From the NCBI GenBank assembly GCA_011109175.1, contig RDEW01000002.1, forward strand, positions 1,470,111 through 1,534,110: 64,000 bases of DNA. Reading direction: 5' to 3'. Under the pieces are notes generated by a model. It searched no databases, had not been told where the DNA came from, and was given only the letters and a program-made list of their open reading frames with translations. This stretch comes from Dicyema japonicum. Taxonomy: Eukaryota > Dicyemida > Rhombozoa > Dicyemidae. This document shows positions 23,504-33,404 of the stretch, piece after piece (position 1 is the first letter of the stretch; every line of letters begins with the position of its first letter). The translations under genes and the position numbers were made by a program.

Positions 23504-24248
23504 TTAGTTAGAAGTTAGGAACCGAGGATGATGTTGAATGACTCCTTGTACTACAGGAATTAAACCAAGGGTCACAGAATCCTCGGGAATGCAGGCACCG
23601 AATGCTTCCAGCAAAAGGGGCTCACTCTCCACTGCTTTTACGTATTCGTCAAAGCTAATCTGGTTGTCGTGGTCCAAGTCCTTGAAGTAACAAAAGTGAA
23701 AAGACCATTCGTTTGATGGCCAGTTCTACCAGATCCTTCACTCCCTCATCTGGGTCCTCCTCGTTTATTTGCTAAAATAAGCCACTTAAGACTACTCTGA
23801 TCAAGCTCGTCTTCAGTAAATGAAACAGTTCCTCCCTCGACAGCAGTCCATTTCCGTTATAGTCGTAAATTGCAAAGCAGTCTGTGTGAGGAATAAAACT
23901 ACATCTAAGTAGCTGGTCCCGAGTTCCTCGTAGAAGGACTGAGTAGCCTGTGACCCATTCCTCGAAGGAGAGAAGTCCGTCGTTAGACTTGTTGATGATC
24001 TTGAATGCTACATATTCAATAATTGGTACAACATCTGTCAAGCATAAGGTCGTCCGTGATTCCAAATGTCGAATGCAGTGTCTCACGGAATTTAAGTCTG
24101 TCCATCTTACAATCTGGCCCCCCAACCAATTCTTGGAACATTGAATACAAGGCATCCACCTCATTTCTAGAAACTAAAGGTAATTCTTTAACAAACAGTG
24201 AGTTTTGTTGGATATTAATTGGAATAACTTAGCCTGTACTCTCCCCAT
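23504..24248 (-). CDS. CLXN: Calaxin (EF-hand protein of outer dynein arms, EFCAB1/CLXN)
   Basis: Calcium sensor that binds outer-arm dynein and regulates ciliary beating. Five introns (23, 25, 21, 24, 25 nt) leave 209 codons, 208 aa against 211 in human. Homology runs end to end. The N-terminus reads NKTHFSRNEVDALYSMFQEL, then LKFRETLHSTFGITDDLMLD. EF-hand loops follow at NKSNDGLLSFEEW, DYNGNGLLSREELFHLL and DLDHDNQISFDEY. The linker INEEDPDEGVKDLVELAIKR is almost identical to the animal family. The C-terminus ends PEDSVTLGL..HHPRFLTSN. In EF1 the first ligand is Asn, as in divergent loops, so binding there is uncertain. It implies motile cilia in the organism. Confidence 0.94.
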
Positions 24249-24783
24249 GTTTATATGGCAACTCACATATTTTTGTGTAAATACAAAAATATGATAAATT
24301 ATATTTATTTAATTAATATTATAAGGAAGGACTTTCGAGTGGATAATTTTATGTTTCCACGTGTATTGCGCGTGTAAAACCTCATTGCGTAGATTCGCTA
24401 AGTACAACATTAATATCAAAGTCCGTCCTTAAATAAGCCATAGACAGACAAAACTACTTAAATGGGCCATTCATCACCATAGCAACAGACACGTGACTAA
24501 CCTACTTTGAATAAAAGTGAATTCATTGAAATAATTCAAACTCAATCGATAAATCGATAGCCCGCTGGATGGCGATATAATAGCGATACAGCGCTTTAAG
24601 GTCAATCCGGGAATTCTAACAAATAGTCAATTCGATAATTAATGTACGTCTATTATCCGAATCGATAATTGCGGTAATATAAATAGAACTGCCCAGTCGC
24701 GGGCATGCGGATGCTGTGTTCTTTGTATTTTACTTATTCTTTATTGCCTATTCAATTTACTTTAATCACATCATTTAGATTGA
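24249..24783. promoter_or_regulatory. Divergent promoter region between calaxin and the 24.8-kb gene
   Basis: A 535-bp non-coding stretch between two divergent start codons. TATAAATA occurs at 24678-24685, about 100 bp before the plus-strand start. Three ATCGATA copies and one TTCGATA lie between 24540 and 24670, resembling the ATCGAT core of animal DRE-type promoter motifs. CACGTG occurs at about 24357 and 24490. Function is inferred from position only. Confidence 0.45.
24678..24685 (+). promoter_or_regulatory. TATA-like box
   Basis: TATAAATA about 100 bp upstream of the ATG at 24784. Assigned by sequence and position only. Confidence 0.4.
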
Positions 24784-26019
24784 ATGGTAAATGAAATGCA
24801 CATTAAAACGCTCCATGGAAATTCTAATGACAGACTCATTATGGTTAATGACCCCTCCAGACAGCATGCTCAAGCTATAAAGAGGAAGCTGTTGTTGGAC
24901 AAATTTAATTGCAGCAAATTATTTTCTCGGCCTAGTAACGCACAGTTCAACCAATTTGTTGGGAATTTGGCCAATCTCTCTTCTATCATCAAAAATAATT
25001 CTTCCGGTGTTAAATTAGAGCAACAGCATATTAAAAAAGTTAGAATGCTCCCCCACTTCAAAGTCTAATGGTCATCCTGATGGACAGAAATCAGCCAAAC
25101 CCCCAAGTGAAGGTCAAAAGGCTAAGACGTCGTGTCGAAACCAAGGAAATAAGCCTTCGGCGACTACGACTTTGTGGAATATGGATATTTGTAATATGTT
25201 GGGCATCTCGGATGAGGAGAAAGTTGTGAAGACTGAAAATGCACCACCTAGAGAGACAAAGGAACTCCCTTTCTGTAGTATTAAAGAAGAGGTGACAAAG
25301 CTTCCAGTTTTTAAGCAGGAAAATGTTAGAATGGACTGTGAAACCTCAAAAATTAAGGTTGAATTGGCCAGAGGGAATCGATTTGGTGCCTATGAGACAT
25401 TGGTTGCTCGGTTACGCGAGAGAGGACGCAGTGAATTCCTCAAAGGTGGACCGGGGTGCTCCAACTCGTGCAGGGATGCCATTAAAACTAATCCTATCGA
25501 GGAAATCGCTAATCAACGGTTAAATTCGTTGAAATATGCTGATATTTATATCGGTCTAATCGAAATTTTAAGGAGAAGCTCAGTAGAGTCGGTCTCCACC
25601 TCTGTTTTTTCGTTCGATGACCATTCACTCGTTCCCCCGCATGAGGAAGGTAACCCGTTTTTTTACTTTAGATGACTGTACAGAGGAAAGATTGGTGATT
25701 GTGTCTTATGGAGATGCCAAATTCCCGGCTATTCGAAGGGATGGGGATGTTTTTGTTCGTCTGGCAGACATAAATAACGAGGCGATTCCTTCTAAGGACA
25801 CGAGGAGTTTACAGAGCAAATGTAAAAGGCTGGATATACCAGTGGGTGTTGTTTATAAGAAAATCTTAGTTACTCTCGTGTACTGACACAGAGTTGAACC
25901 TTCTTATAAACTTCGCAAATTCACCTCAGACAAAAAGTCATCATATCATTAGTCTCGATGACACCCAGAAGTTACTGGACTCTTTATTGGTCGATAGAAG
26001 GAGACGGAAGACACGGTGA
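24784..26019 (+). CDS. Unrecognised 387-aa protein with lysine-acidic (KxE) motifs
   Basis: I do not recognise the family. The gene model is well supported: start ATG 24784, introns of 25, 22 and 25 nt at about 25065, 25650 and 25869, and an open frame of 388 codons ending TGA 26017-26019. The N-terminal third is basic (HAQAIKRKLLLDKFNCSK). The middle has three short charged sites, VVKTENA, CSIKEEV and KIKVELA, that fit the sumoylation pattern psi-K-x-E. Then come NRFGAYETLVARLRERG and SLKYADIYIGLIEILRRSS. The C-terminal part has VIVSYGDAKFPAIRRDGDVF and LQSKCKRLDIPVGVVYKK, ending RRRRKTR. The basic tail suggests a nuclear protein; that is inference. No signal peptide or membrane segment. A TATA-like box lies about 100 bp upstream. 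Confidence 0.8.
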
Positions 26020-28265
26020 TTGTTTGATTATATTTGTTTGTGAATAAACCCATGACTTTACTTTCTTCATGACTCATTTCTGACTGATTATAATATTATC
26101 GATTAATTAATTCTTTATTAATTCTGGTTAGGTTTTATACCACCAACAGTATTACCATGTCTCTGCCTCCCCCCCCTCATGCCTGTCGGGAGAGGCTACA
26201 TTGGGGATATTAGGACTTTTTGATGGATTGTTTTTATATTTGGCGATTTCGAAGGAAAGAGTCTTCAATTGGGTGATCGTCCATGTGACCTGTTGCTCTT
26301 CCCTTCTGTCTTGGAGGTTAGTCTGATTGAAAATAGGTTAGTATGAGATGATTTTTTAAAGATAACCTATCTGCTTTTGACGGACGGGATCAAATCGGGA
26401 ATGGATGGGTCACGTGTGTTATCCGTTGTGTTCCAAAGGAGTACTTTTAGAATCGACCTACGACTCCCTAATAATCATATTCATTGAATATTAAATCGAT
26501 TGTCGATAAAATTAGATAGAGTTGATGCAGTGGATCAGCCTCTTTGAAGACATTGCTTATAGACATCATGAGAACGACTTATTTTCGATTTTTTACACGG
26601 TGGGTTGGATCAAATTTACAAGGTCACGTTGACACATTTTTGATTTTTTGACAACAATTTTACTCAGCTAATCCCTACTTTCCCTTAATTGTGCGATCTA
26701 CAAACTATAAGTAGACTACTACAGTCTATATTACTCACCCCAGTCCCTTCAAGTGAAGGAAACCTGTGGTTAACAGAAAAGTACGACCAAAGGCGGTCGT
26801 TCCCAAAAATCAATTGGATGTACCTGGAGGGGACCAAAACAAGAGGACTACAACCTTTGATCTTAACTAAGTTAAAATATTTTGCTAAATATAGGTTTAT
26901 TGTGGGTTGAGAGAATTTGATGCTTGATTGGTTTTTTGAACGATAAAATTTAGTGGTTAAATCATATCTATTTTTACAGTTATTTTCCTTCAACATAGTC
27001 GAGACGATGAGACCCAAGAAGATCAAAGAGTGGATAGACCCTGTAGTCACCAAACTAAGACATGCATCCTTAACTTTCCCGCCATAAATATTGTAAGAGA
27101 GTGCATTTTGTTCTACAAAGTTTTAATACAATAAAGCTGGCTGAAACTCTGGCCTCAAAGTCACCTACGGTAAAAAATTACTACATTGGAGTTAAGGGAG
27201 TCTGATAGGGGAGACAAGTTAGAGACTCTTCGATCTATCCTATTAAGCTTCCTTTATTGGTGGCCCTGATTCATGATGTGAGCGCCAACAATATGTTGAA
27301 ACTTAATTTACGATAAATTGTGTATCGATAAAAATAATTGCATCAATAAATTGAAAATCGACAATTTGGCAGACGAATTTATTGATATTTAATTGTCTTC
27401 AATTAACTGCTTTGTATTCCTTGGATGTGCCCTGAGGAGATCGTCTTAGACAAGGACGTGGTATTCTAATTGTTGTATAGCCATTTTTCGTACCAAGATA
27501 TCACCCACGTGTGAGCATCCTATGCAAAACGCTCGGATCCCACAAGCTTTTTTATTGGGATATACAGTGATCTCTGATTTTAAATCCCATGGTGACTCGG
27601 AGATCTGGTTACCTGATTATATGTAGTTATGTGATTGTCAAACTCCCTCATTGATAGTTTTTTCTAGGAGCTGACACGAGGGGTATTTAATTGTCGATTG
27701 CTGATGCATTCCAACTGCTCTCATTAGTTCAAAGAACTCACAATACTTACTGATCACCTTCCCTTCCATCTCACCTTTAATCCTGGAACAGTGACCTTCA
27801 AAAACTACAAGAAGTCTAATTGGCAAAACTTGAAGCTTTTATTCTGGAGGAGGTATGCGGCAATTGAATTATCTTAAATATTCCGTAATTAAATTCCCCA
27901 GATTATACCATACAGGGGGTGGACACGTGACGAATCGGCTATAAGGAAAAACTAGTCATTAACTTTGTGAAAGAAAATATCCAAGGACGGAGGGTTAAGG
28001 CAACAAGGTCGTTCATCCAAAAGAACTTTGATGAAAAAAGAACTTCAAGCAAGAGAATACTCTTATTAATAAAATAAAGATAATTTTCAATAACAAATGG
28101 TTAAGATACTTGATGGGCTATTACAGTAATTCACGTCAAAGACATGAACGGGCTTATCTACAAGTGACAGACAATCACTCAATGTCAATCGAATTCGAAA
28201 AAATTCATCAAAATAGCCAAATATAGATTTTGTTTTATTTTTTATGATTAAATAATTTATTATGG
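26020..28265. other. Long spacer, no recognised gene
   Basis: 2.2 kb with only short open stretches (26685-27053, 27638-27826, 28087-28287) that lack motifs. It holds one longer copy of a dispersed repeat at 26.73 kb. A small spliced gene cannot be excluded. Confidence 0.4.
26728..26865 (+). repeat. Dispersed repeat, copy 2
   Basis: CCCTTCAAGTGAAGGAAACC, then CCAAAGGCGG and GGACCAAAACAAGAGG, in the same order as a copy at 47.21-47.34 kb. The start also matches 8283-8330. Length about 130 bp. Class unknown. Confidence 0.6.
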
Positions 28266-28267
28266 AA

Positions 28268-28345
28268 AAAAGTGAGCAAATGGTCACATATCGGCCCCCT
28301 GACTGCGTGGCTATTGCCTTTCAGGATGGCGGGCAAGATTCACTC
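28268..28345 (+). repeat. Repeat paired with an inverted copy at 57.18-57.25 kb
   Basis: AAATGGTCACATATCGGC, CCCTGACTGCGTGGCTATT and AGGATGGCGGGCAAGATTC are matched in the same order on the opposite strand near 57.2 kb. About 75 bp with roughly 85% identity by eye. Confidence 0.7.
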
Positions 28346-28374
28346 AAATAACCTTGCACCACCGTATGATCGCT

Positions 28375-28930
28375 TCCACGGCATCTTGCACCCTCAGACA
28401 CCTTACATCCGTTCTCCATGATTGATCCTAGAGTATGATATCATCCACATAGACGACCAATTCTCACATTGGTTAGTCGAGGGAGCGGCGACAAAAACAT
28501 GTTATACATGGTTGGGCTCAGACCCCTGCGGAACTCTTCGGTTAGACATAAGCAAATTAGAGCAACCTCTATGTACGTAATTCATCCGCAAAACAACCTT
28601 TGTTTCGGTGTCACAAAACGTGAACCAGTCCAGGACCCCTTTTCTTTTGACTTCTCCGTTTTTTCTATGGTGAATAATGCTTTTACCACGTTCCAAATAA
28701 TATTAATAGGGGAAGGGAGTCGTTACATGTGGTGTCAGTGGCTCCTCATTTTGAATGGAAATTTGTAACACCATAAGGCCGTTTACCGTATCCTCTGTGC
28801 AGGCAGGCGGGTTCCAGCATGGAGGGTTTCCTCCAGACTCCAGTCCACGTTTTACAGCATCATTTAGTGAATTATTTCTGGGAAGCTTCATCGGAATGAA
28901 AGAGATTTTGTTCATAGGTTTCACCTCAGG
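28375..28930 (-). pseudogene. LINE reverse transcriptase fragment with YVDD box
   Basis: The minus strand carries NRRVPQGSE, followed after frame changes by a LSPLPRLTN-like block and VYVDDIIL near 28.44 kb, the RT catalytic box. The QGS and YVDD motifs are spaced as in non-LTR RTs. No endonuclease or C-terminal part is seen. It is followed by an unrelated family B fragment on the other strand. Confidence 0.55.
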
Positions 28931-29029
28931 ATTGACATAGTTTTAGTCCAAGTCGAATAGAGATCCCTGTATCATCTTCGAGGTTTGTCCCAACACTTCC
29001 GATTGGGAAGGGATTGATCCAAACACAAC

Positions 29030-29400
29030 TATCTCCCTTCGCATCTCCAACAACAATTCATTTTCGCAGATTAAAGCTTTCGGATAGCATTAACTCTCGT
29101 TGGAGACTTTTTGGACACGTCCTGAGGTTGGACCCGAATATCGCAATGGAAGATTACTACTCCTCCAATGTATAACGCTTTCGTGGAAGACCGAGAAAAA
29201 CCCTCCAAGTCATTTTACAAAACGATCTGAAAGCCGTGAAGAAAACATTGGCATCTGGTGACGATCTGGGCACACTGAGGGACCTGGCTAAGAACAAAAG
29301 AGCTTGAGCAAGCTAACTCTTTCTCTTATATTTTTTGCTGCACATGCTGGGCTATAAATATTATGGTTCTCGTGAAGTGCTAAAAATAATAATAAAGATT
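29030..29400 (+). pseudogene. LINE family B 3' end with tail
   Basis: The plus strand reads RWRLFGHVLRLDPN and FRGRPRKTLQVILQNDLK, matching the C-terminus of the family B ORF at 33.5 kb. It is followed by the 3' tail GCACATGCTGGGCTATAAAT, a GGTTCTCGTGAAGTGC segment and AATAATAATAA at 29384. Only about 370 bp remain, i.e. a 5'-truncated insertion. Confidence 0.8.
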
Positions 29401-29530
29401 TCTCTGCCACATTTGTCTAATTTCCAGATACTCCGTATTTTTGTCTATGACAATTTCGTAGGAAGTTTAAATTTTCCTCTTAGATTTTCCAACACATTGT
29501 GGTTAGTCATTCATAGTGCAATCTTAAAGT

Positions 29531-29776
29531 TCAAAACATAAAACAAGATTCACGTGACACTACCGATTCCAACACTGAAACGAGTTTGGCCCAGTGGATC
29601 CACTTGTTGGACTCAGGTGAGGGAATAAGCAATTGACCGTGGATAAGTTGACGATTTCCCACATTTACATAGTTGTTCTTCCGCAGAGGTAATGTTTCCA
29701 TTCGTTGGGGACACTTATATAAGGAAAGAACAGTTATGCTAATTAATGGAGGAATGAGGGCAAGAAATATAATCAC
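29531..29776 (-). CDS. Small hypothetical membrane protein, 81 aa, uncertain
   Basis: ATG at 29774-29776 opens a frame with a hydrophobic start (MIIFLALIPPLISITVLSLY) that could be a signal anchor, then GNRQLIHGQLLIPSPES and a short tail. It lies 46 bp downstream of the ABCE1 stop on the same strand. A GT followed by CACGTG near its end (about 29555) resembles the micro-intron donors in neighbouring genes, so the frame may continue after a splice. No family recognised. Confidence 0.35.
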   Translation of the reverse strand: MIIFLALIPPLISITVLSLYKCPQRMETLPLRKNNYVNVGNRQLIHGQLLIPSPESNKWIHWAKLVSVLESVVSRESCFMF

Positions 29777-29822
29777 AAAACAAATTTATTGAATAGATCA
29801 AGAATATTTAAGTCCAATATAA

Positions 29823-31983
29823 TTAGTCATCCTTAGAGTCAGCTCGACCTTCCAGGAAGTACTCTCCTTTATTTTTTTGTTCAATGTCCTATAATCACTA
29901 TAAATGAGACTTTGGCTGAGTTTGGCTTGTTAATCCTCGGTCTGTTCGTCTCCCAATCTCTTCTATACGTTATATTTATGCTCTTCAGGAACGAATTCAA
30001 CCCGGGAACCAAATGTTGAGGTCTAAAACTCAAAAAACACTAATAACGGAGAAGCAGTACAGGACACAGCTGGGATTCCGTCAAAAACGATGACTCTGTC
30101 CGCCAAATATGATGACATTATAAAGTCGTGCTCCACCACAAAGGCAATCTTCTTAGAATGGAGGATGAATCTGACAATATTCCAAAAATAATACTTTCTG
30201 ATAACACGTGCTGCCTCAATACGCTGCTCGGAGTCCAAATAAGCGCTCGGTTCGTCCAACAAGTAAATATCAGCCGGTTTCCCTAGACAGAGAGTGATCC
30301 CAACTCGTTGAAGCTCTCCCCCTGAGAGATTCTGTACCTAAGGCAAGATTAAACCCCAAATAGCCAACCATCTTGCTCATCAAAGAAGGAATGTTGAGGG
30401 GACGCATCACATCGGACAAAAATTGGGGATGATTTATTAAACCGGAGATCTTCTGGATCAGCAACTGTTCTACGTTTCCCTTAAACTTGGGGGATATCTT
30501 CTGCGGTTTATAACTCACATTCCACACTGGGACATTCTCTACCTCATAAAATAGATCATCTGACCCCCAGAATCCGGTTTCTGATTCCCAGCCAACATTC
30601 TAATAAACGTGGTCTTTCCTGTGCCATTCTCCCCCAACATCACTATTATTTCCGACTGATTGAAGAACCCGGGTTCCACGGTAAGTTCGAAGTTGTCTGC
30701 AGTTAATGAAATAAATCACCCATCCTCTTCTTCATCGCAGGGTACTGATGTGAGTAACTGTGGTTGACTGCAGTCCGTCCAATCTCGCTGATGTTGAACA
30801 CAATCTCGTTTTTTCGGAACACGAGATTCTCGGTCGGGATCTTCCCCCTCAGGAACATGTTGATCCCTAAAGTCAGGAACCACGGGAACCATTCCTTACC
30901 GAAGAGGGCAGTGTTACGACCCCATAGCACGCAGGCATCCCATAAAGAACACACACAAAGTCAGACAAGTAGTCCAGAACAGCCAAATCGTGCTCAGCGA
31001 TGACGACGTACTTTTTCTGTGCCAGTAGATCCCTGATGGCATGGGCCACCCTCATCCTCTGTTTCACGTCCAAGTAGCTCGTGGGCTCGTCGAAGATATA
31101 TCTACAACCTAATTTGAGGGTTTTATGAGTAAAACATGTCCGCATTCTGCACACACAGCAAAGCAATTGCCAATCGTTGAAGTTCCCCGCCTGAGAGTGT
31201 CTCCACTGACTGGTCCTTTACTTGGTTGAGTTCTGCAATTAGTCCCTACCAAACCAAGCAGATCCAACATTTCCTGCAAATTTCCACGATCTGACTTTGC
31301 TTTGAGCAGTTCCAGTACGGTACCCTGCCAAATTACGCCCATTTTGAGAGACTGTTAAGTTCTTCGGTATTCCGTCAACGAACTGAGGTTTTATGCGGAT
31401 CTGCAGTTTGTTTTCGAGCAGTTTCTTGAAGTAATTCTGCAGTTCTGATCCACGGAAATAACGGAGAATCTCCTCCCAGTCCGGAGGTTTCTGCAATAAA
31501 GTAAGAGAGGACCGCATAGCTGCCTAAGTTGGGTTTAAGCTTCCCAGCCAGGATCTTCAGAGCAGTGGTTTTGCCAGTTCCGTTAGCTCCCACCAATCCG
31601 AGGACCTCCCCGGCACGTGGAATCGGGAGTCTGTGAAGCTTAAACTGGTTGGGACCGTAGCGATGTGTGGTCATCGACTTGAAGTTTGTTGGAAGGTTTA
31701 TAATGTTTATTGCGTCAAAGGGACATTTCTAAAATGACTTTTATAAAAACCTTCTGGCAGATCCCACAACCAATGCAGAGGGTCTCGGATATTTCAGAAA
31801 TTTTGGATTGCTTCTCAACCTCGATGCACTTTTTACCGGTTTTAACCACCGGGCAGAAATTTTTGCATTCAAGATTGCACTTTGTAGGCCGACAACGCAT
31901 TTTATCAACGATGGCTGTGCGAATGTAGCTATCATGCTCTTCCTTTGAGCCTTTAGTTATTAAAACACGTGACCCGTAAGCAT
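29823..31983 (-). CDS. ABCE1: ABCE1 (RLI1), ribosome-recycling ATPase
   Basis: Splits terminated ribosomes in the cytosol using ATP and two Fe-S clusters. Thirteen introns of 22-34 nt leave 612 codons, 611 aa against 599 in human. N-terminal Fe-S cysteines: [16 protein letters not shown] and [13 protein letters not shown] (residues about 20-70). NBD1: Walker [18 protein letters not shown], Walker B with [12 protein letters not shown]. Hinge and insert: [13 protein letters not shown]2: [51 protein letters not shown]-loop FVVEHDFIM. The C-terminus ends [15 protein letters not shown]. The first intron (31.95 kb) begins GTCACGTG, so the start codon at 31981-31983 is supplied by a tiny first exon (MLTG). 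No frameshift or missing catalytic residue. Confidence 0.97.
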
Positions 31984-32084
31984 CGATAAATTAGGTTTAA
32001 ATATTTAAAATAAAAGTTTTTTTATAATTTTTTTTAATTTAAATTAATCTTAAAAATTATCTACAATTAACTTTTTAACAGGTC

Positions 32085-32160
32085 ACATTTTTTTTAAAGC
32101 CTTTTCACGAGAGCCATAGTATTTATAGCTCCGCATAGGCAGGACACACACTTTATTTTA
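32085..32160 (-). repeat. LINE family B 3' tail, isolated
   Basis: The minus strand reads TATGCGGAGCTATAAATACT, then ATGGCTCTCGTGAAAAGGC and a run of T/A. It matches the tails at 29.34 and 33.41 kb. No coding sequence is attached. Confidence 0.6.
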
Positions 32161-32334
32161 AGTAAAGAACAGTTAATTTTAACTAATCGTAGAACCAAGG
32201 AATGATCTTCACTTTTTTTTTTCTTTTTCTTGTGTGTGGGTCCTTTCTAGACAATCCAGTTCCGCAGTGAGTATTCACTGATGACGGCGTCACTCGTCAA
32301 ACCCGTTCTGCATCGTAGATGCGTGGAACCTTCC

Positions 32335-32385
32335 ACCAGGTAGACAGCAGCGAGATTCGAACCCGTAGCCTAAGCAACTTAAGCC
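32335..32385 (-). other. tRNA-like B-box patch
   Basis: The minus strand holds CTACGGGTTCGAATCTCGC, a near-perfect tRNA B box. No matching A box or cloverleaf could be built. Possibly a SINE or a decayed tRNA. Confidence 0.25.
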
Positions 32386-32644
32386 CGACACAGGTCACAT
32401 ATTAATCATAATTTTGTAATAATATCTTTATCCCCCAGCCCCTACCACTCACTTATCAAATACCTCATAAGCCACCCAGAGTCCTGGATTTTGGATTTTC
32501 TAGAGTCCTGGTTATTAACCAACCACCTCTCTTATTCCCCTTTAAGTTTTGCTTCACATTATTCATCTCCGACAGACAGCAGTTGAACACAAAACCCGAG
32601 CTTCGGAGAAGTCCTCCCTGTCTCAAAAACTCCAAAAATCCTGA

Positions 32645-33240
32645 GTGATCTATGACCAATGCCTCAAATTCTCATCACACGTGGACCACGTAGTCACAAA
32701 AGTAAACAAGAAAAGGAACGCCCTACGCACGGTGGATGAATCCATCTTTGGCCAGGACAAGGAAACCCTCAGAAAAATCTACAAAAAATATACCAGGACC
32801 ACCTTGAACTACGCAAACCAATACTGGGCCTCATCCTTCCCAGCCTGCAACATCAAAAAATTCAGAGTCCAAAATGGAGCCCTTCGAACAATCATTTACA
32901 CCATCCGACAACGTCCGCTAAGAAGCCACTATTCTCCCAGTGAAGGACCACCTCTACATGAGGAACCTCCAATTTTCAAACGAAACCGCGAAACCAGACA
33001 ACCTTTGCCACTTCTTGAACTACACAGAGAACATCCGTGATAATCTCTACCATAGCGAAGCTGTTTCAAGAACAGGTAAAGATTCCTCCCCTTGATAAAA
33101 CCAAGTCAAAGGCAATACAAGACCACATCTCTACCAAAGCAATCCGAATACTGGTTTGGAACGATCTACTGGATGGCTCTCTCCCATTCATGGTTGACTC
33201 GAGACTACCCTCGACAGAGAAACAAGGAGGACCCTAGCAT
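32645..33240 (+). pseudogene. LINE C-terminal fragment (family D)
   Basis: The plus strand reads VNKKRNALRTVDESIFGQDK, ETLRKIYKKYTRTTLNYANQ, YWASSFPAC and FRVQNGALRTI. This is the block after the RT thumb in jockey/Ingi-like ORFs (GxDKExLxxxYKxxxRxxxNYAxxxW). A second frame continues KDHLYMRNLQFSNE and NYTENIRDNLYHSE. Palm absent. Related to 20.1-20.7 kb. Confidence 0.65.
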
Positions 33241-33404
33241 AATTACGTTCTGACACTTCTTCCTAAAGACGAATCAGGCTCTTATCTTTCACCGGACCAA
33301 TTATCATTTAGTCTACAAGAATCTATTTCCTGCCGAGACCTCCGGTGAACACAGAGAACTGTGGAAGCGTCCAACACTAGCTGAATCTTGCCTACCCTCA
33401 GAAG

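Noticed and set aside
20810-24248. Phosphatase and calaxin as an operon
   Set aside because: They are 119 bp apart on the same strand, but no spliced-leader acceptor or shared pattern is visible; close spacing alone is not enough.
24784-26019. Ciliate or nucleomorph origin because of very short introns
   Set aside because: TAA and TGA are used as true stops, and FERM-PDZ-PTP, calaxin, and PRMT1 proteins are animal-like; ciliate code reassignments are not seen.
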